Assembly (NCBI GenBank): GCA_964590135.1
Contig: CAZPVX010000003.1
Span: 1 to 64,000 of the forward strand
Reading direction: 5' to 3'
From: JBDHWI01 sp964590135
GTDB lineage: Bacteria > Chloroflexota > Anaerolineae > J036 > Brachytrichaceae
Length of the DNA: 64,000 nucleotides
The number at the start of each line of letters is the position of its first letter. The first letter of the stretch is position 1. The notes under the pieces are model-generated. The model was not told the DNA's origin. It saw only the letters and a list, made by a program, of their open reading frames with translations, and searched no databases. The position numbers and the translations under genes are program-made. Of this stretch, positions 8,935-17,911 are shown one piece after another.

Positions 8935-10800
8935 ATGGCATTGATTGAACGAAACGACATTCGCAATATTGCGATCATTGCACACGTTGACCACGGCAAG
9001 ACGACGCTGGTCGACGCGATGCTGAAACAGGCGCGCGTATTCCGTGAGAATCAGGTGGTGGCCGAGCGCGTGATGGACTCCAACGACCTGGAGCGTGAGC
9101 GTGGCATCACGATTCTGGCGAAGAACACCGCCGTCAGCTACAACGGCGTGAAGATCAACATCGTCGACACGCCCGGCCACGCCGACTTCGGGGGTGAGGT
9201 GGAGCGCGTGCTGAACATGGTGGACGGCGTGCTGCTGCTGGTCGATGCGGTGGATGGGCCCATGCCGCAGACGCGCTTCGTGTTGCGCAAAGCGCTTGAG
9301 CTGGGACACAAAGCCATCGTGGTCATCAACAAGATCGACCGACCCAACGCGCGCCCGGATTTCGTCGCCAACGCCACCTTCGATTTGTTCATCGAGCTTG
9401 GCGCGAGTGAGGCACAGGCCGACTTTCCGATCATCTACACCAACGCCATCGAGGGTGTGGCGTCGCTCAGCCCCACGCCACTGCCGCGCGGAGAGGGGAA
9501 TTTGCAGCCGCTATTCGATCTGATTCTGGATTATGTGCCAAAGCCGAAGGTGGATCTGGATGCGCCGGCGCAGATGCTGGTCACGGCGCTCGCATACGAT
9601 GACTACAAGGGCCGCATCGCGATTGGCCGGCTCTTTCGCGGGCGGCTGAGCAAGTCGCAGGAGATCGTGCGCATCGACACCGATGGCCACCAGTTTAGAG
9701 GGCGCATCGTCAACGTGTTCACGCATCAGGGGCTGGAGCGCATCGAGGTGAACACGGCCGAGGCGGGCGACATCATCGCCATCACCGGCCTAGCAGACAT
9801 CTTCATCGGCGAGACAGTGGCCGACGCCGCCACGCCCGAGGCGCTGCCGCCCATCCGCGTGGAAGAGCCGACGGTGCGCATGACGTTCGGCGTGAACACG
9901 TCGCCCTTCACGGGCAGAGAAGGCACATGGAGCACCAGCCGCCGGCTGCGCGAGCGCCTGTTCAAGGAGTTGGAGCAGAACGTTGCGCTGCGCGTGGAGG
10001 ATGGGCCTACGCCCGACACGTTTATCGTCAGCGGGCGCGGCGAGTTGCATCTGGTCATCCTGATCGAGACGATGCGCCGCGAGGGGTATGAGTTTCAAGT
10101 CGGTAAGCCGGAGGTGATCTTTCGCAAGGCGGAGGACGGCACGACGATGGAGCCATATGAGGAAATGTATGTAGAGGTGCCGGAGGAATATCTTGGCACC
10201 ATCGTCGAGATGCTTGGCACGCGGCAAGGGCAGATGCAGGACATGACGCACGGCGACAATGGGATCGTGTCGATTCACTACAAGGTGCCGACGCGCGGCC
10301 TGCTTGGTTTTCGCGGCGCGGCGCTGACGGCCACGCGTGGCACGGTGGTGATGCATGCTTTGTTTGCCGGCTATGAGCCGCTGTCCGGCAGCATCCGCCA
10401 GCGCGATCGTGGCTCGCTCGTTGCGTGGGAGCCAGGCGAGGCTGTGACATACGGCCTGCGTAACGCCTGGGAGCGCGGCACGCTCTTCATCGAGCCGGGC
10501 ACCCAGGTTTACGAAGGGATGATCGTCGGTGAGAACTCGCGCGGTGAAGACATGGACGTGAATGTGTGCAAGACAAAGGTGCTGAGCGCGATGCGCACGC
10601 GCGCTTCGGATCATGACACTTCGCGCCTGCCGCCTATTCGCCAGTTGTCGCTGGATGATTGCATCGAGTTCATCAACGATGATGAGTTGGTGGAAGTTAC
10701 GCCAGTGAGCATCCGGCTGCGCAAGAAGGTGCTGCTGCGTGATGATCGCAGCAAAGCCGCTGCGCAACGCGCAAAGGCAATTGCAGCAGCAGAAGGCTGA
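8935..10800 (+). CDS. typA: Ribosome-associated GTPase BipA/TypA
   Basis: A 621-residue translational GTPase of the BipA/TypA family, which acts on the ribosome in stress adaptation and 50S assembly. G1 AHVDHGKTT, G2 RERGITI, G3 DTPGHADFGGEV and G4 NKID are all intact, followed by the EF-G-like domains and the BipA C-terminal domain (RTRASDHD, then IRLRKKVL). AGGAAG lies upstream of the ATG. A GC-rich insert (S177-N189, SPTPLPRGEGN) replaces the usual loop at the end of the G domain; it looks like an in-frame repeat element. A strong terminator follows, so the gene is probably monocistronic. Confidence 0.97.
   Translation: MALIERNDIRNIAIIAHVDHGKTTLVDAMLKQARVFRENQVVAERVMDSNDLERERGITILAKNTAVSYNGVKINIVDTPGHADFGGEVERVLNMVDGVLLLVDAVDGPMPQTRFVLRKALELGHKAIVVINKIDRPNARPDFVANATFDLFIELGASEAQADFPIIYTNAIEGVASLSPTPLPRGEGNLQPLFDLILDYVPKPKVDLDAPAQMLVTALAYDDYKGRIAIGRLFRGRLSKSQEIVRIDTDGHQFRGRIVNVFTHQGLERIEVNTAEAGDIIAITGLADIFIGETVADAATPEALPPIRVEEPTVRMTFGVNTSPFTGREGTWSTSRRLRERLFKELEQNVALRVEDGPTPDTFIVSGRGELHLVILIETMRREGYEFQVGKPEVIFRKAEDGTTMEPYEEMYVEVPEEYLGTIVEMLGTRQGQMQDMTHGDNGIVSIHYKVPTRGLLGFRGAALTATRGTVVMHALFAGYEPLSGSIRQRDRGSLVAWEPGEAVTYGLRNAWERGTLFIEPGTQVYEGMIVGENSRGEDMDVNVCKTKVLSAMRTRASDHDTSRLPPIRQLSLDDCIEFINDDELVEVTPVSIRLRKKVLLRDDRSKAAAQRAKAIAAAEG
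9463..9501 (+). repeat. In-frame GC-rich palindromic-type element in typA
   Basis: It encodes SLSPTPLPRGEGN between the conserved G domain and domain 2 of BipA. The DNA has the form of the widespread CCCxxxCC...GGAGAGGGG palindrome-like intergenic repeats. Nearly the same peptide (SPTPSKGRGN) arises in the U32 gene at 55202-55234. Confidence 0.55.
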
Positions 10801-10804
10801 CGTG

Positions 10805-10843
10805 AAAAGAGTCGGGAGTGCTTTCAACGCTCCCGACTCTTTT
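10805..10843 (+). terminator. Rho-independent terminator of typA, probably bidirectional
   Basis: Arms 10805-10818 and 10830-10843 pair over 14 bp with A-rich and T-rich flanks, followed by TTTTGTTTT. The A tract on the left means the structure can also stop transcription from the minus-strand gene at 10902-11270. Confidence 0.9.
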
Positions 10844-10901
10844 GTTTTCACCCAATCACCGTGAGGCCGGCGGCGCAGGTGAATCGTGTGATCAACCCAC
10901 G

Positions 10902-11270
10902 TTACGGCATCGGTGATGCAGCGCCGGGGAAGATCAGGTTGATGATCCAGTAGAGAACGGCAATGGCGATGGCAGCGATGATGGCGCCGCCGAAGCCTTC
11001 CACCGCTAGGCCGGGCAGAATGCGCCCGGAGATGATCAGCACGACCGCCGAGATGATGAGCCAGACGATTGCACCGAGGATTCCACCGCCAACGCGAATA
11101 CCCAGCACGCCAAGCAACCATTCAATCACCGCAGAAACGATGGCGATGACGACGGCGGCGATGATGGCGCTGCTGAAGCTGCTTACCTTTAGCCCGAGGT
11201 TCAGCCGGCTGACGATAAGTAGGACGATGGCAGCGACGATAAGCCCGAGAATGATGCCGAGAATGTTCAT
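10902..11270 (-). CDS. Small four-helix membrane protein, YvlD/phage-holin-IV-like
   Basis: A 122-residue, almost wholly hydrophobic protein with four predicted membrane helices (about 2-22, 33-53, 63-84, 94-114). The closing GFGGAIIAAIAIAVLYWII resembles the PF04020 (YvlD, phage holin family IV) pattern, where a glycine-rich amphipathic segment precedes the last helix. The internal similarity of the two halves is also typical. A perfect AAGGAGG lies 7 nt before the ATG, so it is probably well translated. The role is unknown; YvlD relatives are linked to envelope stress in Bacillus. Confidence 0.7.
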   Translation of the reverse strand: MNILGIILGLIVAAIVLLIVSRLNLGLKVSSFSSAIIAAVVIAIVSAVIEWLLGVLGIRVGGGILGAIVWLIISAVVLIISGRILPGLAVEGFGGAIIAAIAIAVLYWIINLIFPGAASPMP

Positions 11271-11398
11271 CGAGTTTCCTCCTTAGGTTCGATCTGAGTT
11301 GATCTGTTATGCCTCGATGTAATTAAACACTCGTTTTGTAAAAAGGTTGTGGCATTTGCGGCTGAATTTGCCGTATGTGTCACGGCACTGTCGGCGCT

Positions 11399-12100
11399 TC
11401 AGGGTTTCGTCCGCTCGTGCGCTGCCGCATCAAAGTCCATCATCGCCGGCGTGTCCACCCATCGCTCCAGCCATGCCTTGAATGCGCTGCGTGAGATTGT
11501 TCGCGCGCCGAGGCTGGTGGTGTGGCTTGTTTCCTGCTGGCAATCCATCAGGCCGATTCCCATGCGCTTGAGAATCGCAACCAGATTTACCAATGCCACC
11601 TTTGAGGCGTCTGTCTCGCGTTTGAACATCGACTCCCCGAAGAACATGCGGCCAATCTGCACGCCATAGATGCCACCGGCCAGCCGCCCATCGCGCCACG
11701 CCTCCACGCAGTGCGCATGGCCAATCTCGTGCAGCGCGCAATAGGCTTCGACCATCTCGCTGGTGATCCAGGTGCCGGTCTGGCCTTCGCGCGGGGTGGC
11801 GCATGCCAGCATCACCGCGTGAAAGGACGTGTTGGCGCGCACCTCAAACTCGCCGCGCTTCAGCCGCCGGCGCAGGCGCTGGCTCACGTGCAACTCGTCC
11901 ACAAAAAGCACCTGGCGTGGATCGGGGCTCCACCACAGGATCGGCTCGTCCTCGCTGAACCACGGGAAGATGCCGCGCCGATACGCATCGAGCAGGCGCT
12001 GTGGCGAGAGATCGCCACCGACGGCCAGCAGCCCATTCGGCTGGCGCATCGCCCGCTCAATTGGCGGAAAAGGCGTGCCGCGCTTCAACCACGAGATCAT
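11399..12100 (-). CDS. aat: Leucyl/phenylalanyl-tRNA--protein transferase
   Basis: A 233-residue Aat enzyme that transfers Leu or Phe from aminoacyl-tRNA to N-terminal Arg/Lys of proteins, marking them for ClpAP degradation (N-degron pathway). Visible motifs are FPPIERAMRQPNGLLAVGGDLS, YRRGIFPWF, ILWWSPDPR, TWITSEMVEAY and GGIYGVQIGRMFFGESMF. The ATG at 12100 matches the family start; the longer open frame upstream is antisense-like sequence over the methyltransferase gene. It lies 29 nt behind the SpoU-type methyltransferase and is probably co-transcribed. The C-terminal 15 residues are variable. Confidence 0.95.
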   Translation of the reverse strand: MISWLKRGTPFPPIERAMRQPNGLLAVGGDLSPQRLLDAYRRGIFPWFSEDEPILWWSPDPRQVLFVDELHVSQRLRRRLKRGEFEVRANTSFHAVMLACATPREGQTGTWITSEMVEAYCALHEIGHAHCVEAWRDGRLAGGIYGVQIGRMFFGESMFKRETDASKVALVNLVAILKRMGIGLMDCQQETSHTTSLGARTISRSAFKAWLERWVDTPAMMDFDAAAHERTKP

Positions 12101-12129
12101 GTTTTGACGGGATGAAACAGGAAATCTGG

Positions 12130-12927
12130 TCAGTCCTGCCTGCCTTGAAATCGTTGCCGCATCATCTCGAAGGTGATAACGGCAGTGGACGCAACCGTGC
12201 CGAGCGAATGCGGAAACTTGCGACGATACGGAATCTTGATCAGCACGTCGGCGCTGTCCATGAATTCGCGGCTGATGCCGCGCTTCTCGCCGCCGATGAC
12301 GAGGAAGGTCGCCGGCGTCAGATCGACATTGTAGATTGATATAGCGCGGCGATCGCGCGCGGTGGTGGCGATGCGCAGGCCGCGTCGCTTGAAGAAATCG
12401 GCGGCGGCGCGCGGGTCGTCGGCCAGCGCAGTGGGCATCATCTCGCTTGTGCCGGCGGATGCCCGTGCCACCACGCCGGCAGCGCTCAGCCAATTGCGCG
12501 GTCGTACCACCAGGCCCTGCACGCCGGCGGCATAGAGCGAGCGCACTGCCTGTCCGAAGTTGAAAGGGTCTTCGATGCCATCGAGCATGACGATGAAAGG
12601 TGCGTGCTCTCTCATTCCATCTCTTTCTCCAGACGAGAGAGCGAGTAGCGCTTCCAATGCAAGAAACCTGCGCTCGCCCACTGCAGCCAGCACGCCGCCG
12701 TGCGTTTTGCCATTTGCCAGCGCATCAATCTTTTCGCGCGGCAGGCGCTCGACAGGCACACCAGCCTTGCGCGCCAATTGCTCCAGCGCGCGCGTGTCGT
12801 CGCGCAGTTTGTCTGCGGAAATGGCGATGCGTTGCATGGGCCGGCTGTTGGCTTCAAGCGCAGCTGTGATGCTGATTTCGCCTTCCAGCCACGCCGGCGA
12901 AGGGGTTTCGCGCAAGGTCGTTGGCAT
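12130..12927 (-). CDS. SpoU/TrmH-family RNA 2'-O-ribose methyltransferase
   Basis: A 265-residue SPOUT enzyme that would methylate ribose 2'-OH of rRNA or tRNA with SAM. An N-terminal substrate-binding part (KLRDDTRALEQLARKAGVPVERL) leads to motif 1 (DGIEDPFNFGQAVRSLYAAG), NWLSAAGVVARASAG, and the knot (LVIGGEKRGISREFMDSADVLIKIPY). Motif 3 reads SLGTVAST instead of the usual SLNVxxA, so the Asn is missing. This may mark a subfamily and makes activity less certain. The segment LSSGERDGMRE before motif 1 looks like an inserted repeat element. The ATG at 12927 is only 45 nt from the divergent CpXC-like gene. Downstream is aat. Confidence 0.85.
   Translation of the reverse strand: MPTTLRETPSPAWLEGEISITAALEANSRPMQRIAISADKLRDDTRALEQLARKAGVPVERLPREKIDALANGKTHGGVLAAVGERRFLALEALLALSSGERDGMREHAPFIVMLDGIEDPFNFGQAVRSLYAAGVQGLVVRPRNWLSAAGVVARASAGTSEMMPTALADDPRAAADFFKRRGLRIATTARDRRAISIYNVDLTPATFLVIGGEKRGISREFMDSADVLIKIPYRRKFPHSLGTVASTAVITFEMMRQRFQGRQD
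12606..12642 (-). repeat. In-frame palindromic element in the SpoU methyltransferase gene
   Basis: Perfect 8-bp arms GCTCTCTC (12606-12613) and GAGAGAGC (12635-12642) flank a purine/pyrimidine-biased loop. On the coding strand it reads LSSGERDGMRE, between the N-terminal domain and motif 1. The layout resembles the common CCCTCTCC...GGGAGAGG...TGAGG repeats. Confidence 0.5.
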
Positions 12928-12972
12928 ATAATCGCTGGCGCGAATCTTAATGCGTATTTTCCCAGGAGCACA

Positions 12973-14373
12973 ATGCCTCAACTGATTACCCCAGACGACC
13001 TGCGCGGCGGCGGCCGGCAACAACCCCCTCCCTTGCAAGTGGTGGATGTGGGGCGCGACCCGGCGCTGAAATCTGCGCTCTTGTCGGGGCGCCTGACCAA
13101 TCTTGCCGCGCCGTTCATCTATCATGACCCAGCCAAGCAACTCGCATATGTGTTGATGCCGATGGAGTTGAACCTCCGTGACACCGACCAGCAGCGCATC
13201 ATCGGCCAGCTCACGCAGGCCATCATGCGCGGCTTGCCAGAAAACGCGCCGCGCGCCCACCTGCTGCAACCGAAGATGTTCTTCACGTTCCAATCGATGA
13301 TCGAGGCGATTCTGGAGCAAGACGGCATCTCGCCAGATGTGCTGCGCCAGCAACAGGAGAAGATCGATCTGGTGCGCGAGATGATGCGCATGACCGATGA
13401 GGCGAGCCTGCGGTCGAAGGCGCGCGAGAATGATGCGAAGATCGATGCGACATTTTTTGAAGTGTTGTCGGCCAGCATTGAGGCCAACATGAATGCCGGC
13501 CGCGAGCAATCGGCGCAGGCGCTGGCCGGCTTGCAGCGCATATTGCTGGAAGAAACGACCTATGGCAAGCGAGTCGCTGAGCGTATGGCGATTCTCGAAG
13601 CCTTCCAGAAATCGCCAACGCGCGAGACGTTGCTGGAGCAACTGATTGCTGCGCCTGATGTCGAATCGAGAGAGATGCTGGTGACGATGGGCCGGCAGTT
13701 GCTCGACTATGCTTTCTTCCAGCAACTGACGCAGAAACTCGAAAGCGCAGATGAGGCCGGCAAAATCAGGCTCACTGCGCTGCGCAAGGAAGTGCAGGAG
13801 ATGCGCGACAAGGTCGATGCGGCCTCGCGCGCTTACATGGAAGAGAAGGCCGGCTTGATCCAGGCTATCGCCAGCAGCAAGGATCCCTTGCAGACTGCCC
13901 GCGACCGTGAGAACGAAATTGACGATGCCTTCTTTGCCGTGTTGCAAGCCAATGCGCAAGAGGCGCAGCGGCGCGGCGATGAGCAGACGCTCAAAGCGCT
14001 CTCGACCATCAATGAGATTGGCATGCAGATCGTGGCTGAGCGCCAGCCGCCGGAAGTGCAGATGATCAATGCGTTGCTCTCGGCGGAATATCCCGACGAG
14101 ACGAAGAAGATGCTTGAGGAGTTGAAAGACGTGGCGGATGATCGCCTGATTGGCGTGATGGCGCAGTTTGCTGATCAACTCTCGCAGCAGGATCGCACTG
14201 AGTTGGGCGCGAAGATGACAAAGATCATGGTGCAGGCGCGCGGCATTTTGCCGAAGTATGACCCGGCGAAAGATAAAGATGCCGGCGATGGCGCCGGCAC
14301 TGGCGGCACGCCGCCCCCGCCGCCTCCGCCGGCGGAGCCACCCAAGCCGCTCATCGAAATTGCACGCCGCTGA
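12973..14373 (+). CDS. CpXC-family-like protein lacking the cysteines
   Basis: A 466-residue protein. The first 110 residues (QVVDVGRDPALKSALLSGRLTN, PFIYHDPAKQLAYVLMPMELNL) resemble CpXC-domain proteins frequent in Chloroflexota, whose domain has paired Cys-Pro-x-Cys zinc motifs. Here those motifs are gone and I see no cysteine in the whole protein. The middle is long alpha-helical and charged, probably coiled coil (about 110-430), and the C-terminus is a low-complexity tail with a run of prolines. AGGAG precedes the ATG at 12973; a longer upstream frame overlaps the methyltransferase promoter and is rejected. Function unknown. It ends at a strong terminator and diverges from the methyltransferase gene. 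Confidence 0.72.
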   Translation: MPQLITPDDLRGGGRQQPPPLQVVDVGRDPALKSALLSGRLTNLAAPFIYHDPAKQLAYVLMPMELNLRDTDQQRIIGQLTQAIMRGLPENAPRAHLLQPKMFFTFQSMIEAILEQDGISPDVLRQQQEKIDLVREMMRMTDEASLRSKARENDAKIDATFFEVLSASIEANMNAGREQSAQALAGLQRILLEETTYGKRVAERMAILEAFQKSPTRETLLEQLIAAPDVESREMLVTMGRQLLDYAFFQQLTQKLESADEAGKIRLTALRKEVQEMRDKVDAASRAYMEEKAGLIQAIASSKDPLQTARDRENEIDDAFFAVLQANAQEAQRRGDEQTLKALSTINEIGMQIVAERQPPEVQMINALLSAEYPDETKKMLEELKDVADDRLIGVMAQFADQLSQQDRTELGAKMTKIMVQARGILPKYDPAKDKDAGDGAGTGGTPPPPPPPAEPPKPLIEIARR

Positions 14374-14377
14374 CAAC

Positions 14378-14411
14378 AAACCTGACGGGTCTCTAAACCC
14401 GTCAGGTTTTT
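14378..14411 (+). terminator. Rho-independent terminator
   Basis: A 13-bp perfect stem (14378-14390 with 14397-14409), a 6-nt loop and a TTTTT tract, directly after the CpXC-like gene. Confidence 0.92.
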
Positions 14412-14474
14412 CATTTGCGGCACACCTCAAAAGTGTGCTGCAATCGACTCAAACAGAATACACAAGGAGATTCC

Positions 14475-15893
14475 ATGACGAATCCAACCGAAAGCCCGCA
14501 GATCAGAACCGCCGGCCAGCAGCACAAGCGCCGCTCGTGGGCCGAACCCTACAAAATCAAGGTCGTCGAACCGATCAAGATGACCACGCGCGAGCAGCGG
14601 GAGCGCGCCATGCGCGATGCTGGCTACAACACCTTTCTGCTGCGATCCGAGGATGTTTACATCGATCTGTTGACTGATAGCGGCACCAGTGCGATGAGCG
14701 ACTGGCAGTGGGCCGGTATGATGCTGGGCGACGAGGCCTACGCCGGCAGCCGCAACTTCTACAACCTCGAAGCAGCGGTGCAAAAATACTACGGCTACAA
14801 GCACCTCATCCCCACGCATCAGGGGCGCGGCGCAGAGAACATCCTCAGCCAGATCATGATCCAGCCTGGCGACACGGTGCCGGGCAACATGTATTTCACC
14901 ACCACGCGCTTCCATCAAGAGCACGCCGGCGCGGCGTTTGTCGATGTCATCCTCGACGAGGCGCATGATCCGTCCGCGCAGTTGCCGTTCAAGGGCAATG
15001 TGGACTTGAACAAGTTGGAGCAGGTGCTGAAGACAGCCCGGCGTGTGCCGTATGTGAGCCTGGCCGGCACGGTGAACATGGCCGGCGGTCAGCCCGTCAG
15101 CATGGAGAACGCGCGCGCGGTGCATGAGATGAGCCGGCGCTTTGGCGTGCCAGTGATGTTGGATGCGACGCGCGCTGCTGAGAATGCCTACTTCATCCAA
15201 CAGCGAGAGCCAGGATATGGCGATAAATCTGTTGCCGAGATTCTGCGTGAATTTTGTGGCTACACCGATGGTTGCACGATGAGCGGCAAAAAAGATCCCC
15301 TGGTCAACATCGGTGGCTGGCTCTCGCTGAACGACGATGCGCTGGCCGACAAGGCGCGCAACCTGGTCGTGGTATATGAAGGTTTGCACACCTATGGCGG
15401 GATGGCCGGCCGTGACATGGAGGCGATGGCGCGCGGCATTGTTGAGTCGGTGCAGGATGATCACATCCGCGCGCGGGTGGGGCAGGTGGAATATCTCGGC
15501 GATCTGTTGATCGAGTGGGGCATCCCGATTGTTCAACCTGTCGGCGGGCATGCGATATACCTGGATGCGCGCCGCTTTTACCCCGAACTGCCACAAGATA
15601 GTTTCCCCGCGCAGATGCTGGCGGCCGAGCTATATCTGGATGCCGGCGTGCGGGCGATGGAGCGCGGCATCGTGAGCGCCGGCCGTGACACGATCACCGG
15701 TGACCATCACCGCCCGAAGCTGGAACTGGTGCGGCTCACCATCCCGCGTCGCGTTTATACGCAGGCGCACATGGATGTGGTTGCAGAATCAGTTGAGGCA
15801 GTGTATCGCCAGCCGCACAAGCCGGCCGGGCTGCGCATGGTGTATGAGCCGGAGTTTCTGCGCTTCTTCCAGGCGCGTTTCGAGCCGATGTAA
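14475..15893 (+). CDS. tpl: Tyrosine phenol-lyase (beta-tyrosinase)
   Basis: A 472-residue PLP enzyme of the beta-eliminating lyase family that splits L-tyrosine into phenol, pyruvate and ammonia. LLTDSGTSAMSDWQWAGMM and PTHQGRGAE (phosphate and substrate site) are intact; CTMSGKKDPLVNIGG carries the PLP lysine (K273). Tyrosine phenol-lyase rather than tryptophanase is indicated by MERG with Arg397, equivalent to Arg381 of the Citrobacter enzyme, where tryptophanase has Ile. The C-terminal RFFQARFEPM also matches the Phe448 region. AAGGAG precedes the ATG. It stands between two terminators, so it is monocistronic; no tyrosine permease is adjacent. Confidence 0.92.
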   Translation: MTNPTESPQIRTAGQQHKRRSWAEPYKIKVVEPIKMTTREQRERAMRDAGYNTFLLRSEDVYIDLLTDSGTSAMSDWQWAGMMLGDEAYAGSRNFYNLEAAVQKYYGYKHLIPTHQGRGAENILSQIMIQPGDTVPGNMYFTTTRFHQEHAGAAFVDVILDEAHDPSAQLPFKGNVDLNKLEQVLKTARRVPYVSLAGTVNMAGGQPVSMENARAVHEMSRRFGVPVMLDATRAAENAYFIQQREPGYGDKSVAEILREFCGYTDGCTMSGKKDPLVNIGGWLSLNDDALADKARNLVVVYEGLHTYGGMAGRDMEAMARGIVESVQDDHIRARVGQVEYLGDLLIEWGIPIVQPVGGHAIYLDARRFYPELPQDSFPAQMLAAELYLDAGVRAMERGIVSAGRDTITGDHHRPKLELVRLTIPRRVYTQAHMDVVAESVEAVYRQPHKPAGLRMVYEPEFLRFFQARFEPM

Positions 15894-15897
15894 AGAG

Positions 15898-15925
15898 AAA
15901 CCCGACCTCATTGAGGTCGGGTTTT
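15898..15925 (+). terminator. Rho-independent terminator, tpl and nrfA convergent
   Basis: A perfect inverted repeat (15898-15910 with 15912-15924) with an A-rich left flank and T-rich right flank lies between the convergent tpl and nrfA genes; it can act in both directions. Confidence 0.85.
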
Positions 15926-15935
15926 GAATGCCGGC

Positions 15936-17264
<1,329 letters not shown>

Positions 17265-17324
17265 GGTTTTCTCGTCAGGTCGTCACATCCTCAGTCGTTT
17301 GGCTTGGTTCAATCCACAGTTGGC

Positions 17325-17816
17325 TCATCGCTCGTGGCCGGCGCGGGCGTGGCATTGCAGGCAATCGGTCGGCTTGTTGGCATCGACGTGCGCGATATCA
17401 CTCACCATGCCCTTATGGCAGCCCAGACAGTTTTGCTGTGCCACGTCGCGATTCATCGCGTTAATCTGAATTGGCTCGTGAAAGTTGTTCAGGGTAAAGG
17501 CTACGCTGTGGTTGAAGCCGTTGATCGCCTTCACTGCATACTTGCTGATGATGCTGTCGTGGGGGGTGTGACAATCGTTGCAGGCTGCCACCGCCTTGTG
17601 CGTCCCGCGATTCCAGTTGTCATACGTCTGCTGCATGATGTGGCAGTTGGCGCAGGCGCTGGGATTATCTGAAAAATATGAGGTGCCTTGGGCATAAAGA
17701 AAGGTGAAGCTGCCAAGCCCAACGATGCCGCCGGCGAGCGCGAATAACACGATCCAAGCCTTGAGGGACAACCCCCATTTCAATGGTTTCGATGCAGTGG
17801 GTGACGTCGCTGCCAT
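17325..17816 (-). CDS. nrfH: Tetrahaem quinol dehydrogenase NrfH (NapC/NirT family)
   Basis: A 163-residue membrane-anchored cytochrome c that oxidises menaquinol and passes electrons to NrfA. One N-terminal helix (about 20-42) is followed by four haem motifs: CANCH, CNDCH, CLGCH and CLQCH. The first reads CANCHIM; the Met just after the haem-1 motif is the unusual haem ligand described for NrfH of Desulfovibrio. It is the first gene of the nrfHA transcript. A dyad and a TATAAA-like box lie just upstream. Confidence 0.95.
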   Translation of the reverse strand: MAATSPTASKPLKWGLSLKAWIVLFALAGGIVGLGSFTFLYAQGTSYFSDNPSACANCHIMQQTYDNWNRGTHKAVAACNDCHTPHDSIISKYAVKAINGFNHSVAFTLNNFHEPIQINAMNRDVAQQNCLGCHKGMVSDIAHVDANKPTDCLQCHARAGHER

Positions 17817-17828
17817 GAATTGTCAGCT

Positions 17829-17859
17829 TTTATAGCAGTGTGTGTTGCTTTGAAACACA
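17829..17859 (-). promoter_or_regulatory. Candidate nrfHA promoter with upstream dyad
   Basis: On the minus strand a TATAAA box (17829-17834) lies about 13 nt before the nrfH ATG. The dyad TGTGTT-N7-AACACA (17841-17859) is centred about 18 nt further upstream, where a Crp/Fnr-type activator could sit. The spacing of the half sites is wider than the Crp consensus, so the factor is unknown. Confidence 0.3.
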
Positions 17860-17911
17860 GGCATTCGTTGAAGTCCCTACTGGCCATCTGGGCAGTAGGC
17901 AGCCATGCCGG

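Noticed and set aside
9790..11121. 443-aa minus-strand frame over bipA
   Set aside because: Shadow of the bipA coding sequence; repetitive His/Arg composition and no recognisable family.
12101..12493. Long minus-strand open frame extending aat upstream (total 364 aa)
   Set aside because: The extension overlaps the SpoU methyltransferase gene out of frame, is Arg/His-rich shadow sequence, and the family starts at the Met at 12100.
12928..14430. Very long minus-strand open frame opposite the CpXC-like gene
   Set aside because: It is an antisense shadow of high-GC codons; the plus-strand gene has a Shine-Dalgarno sequence, terminator and family similarity.
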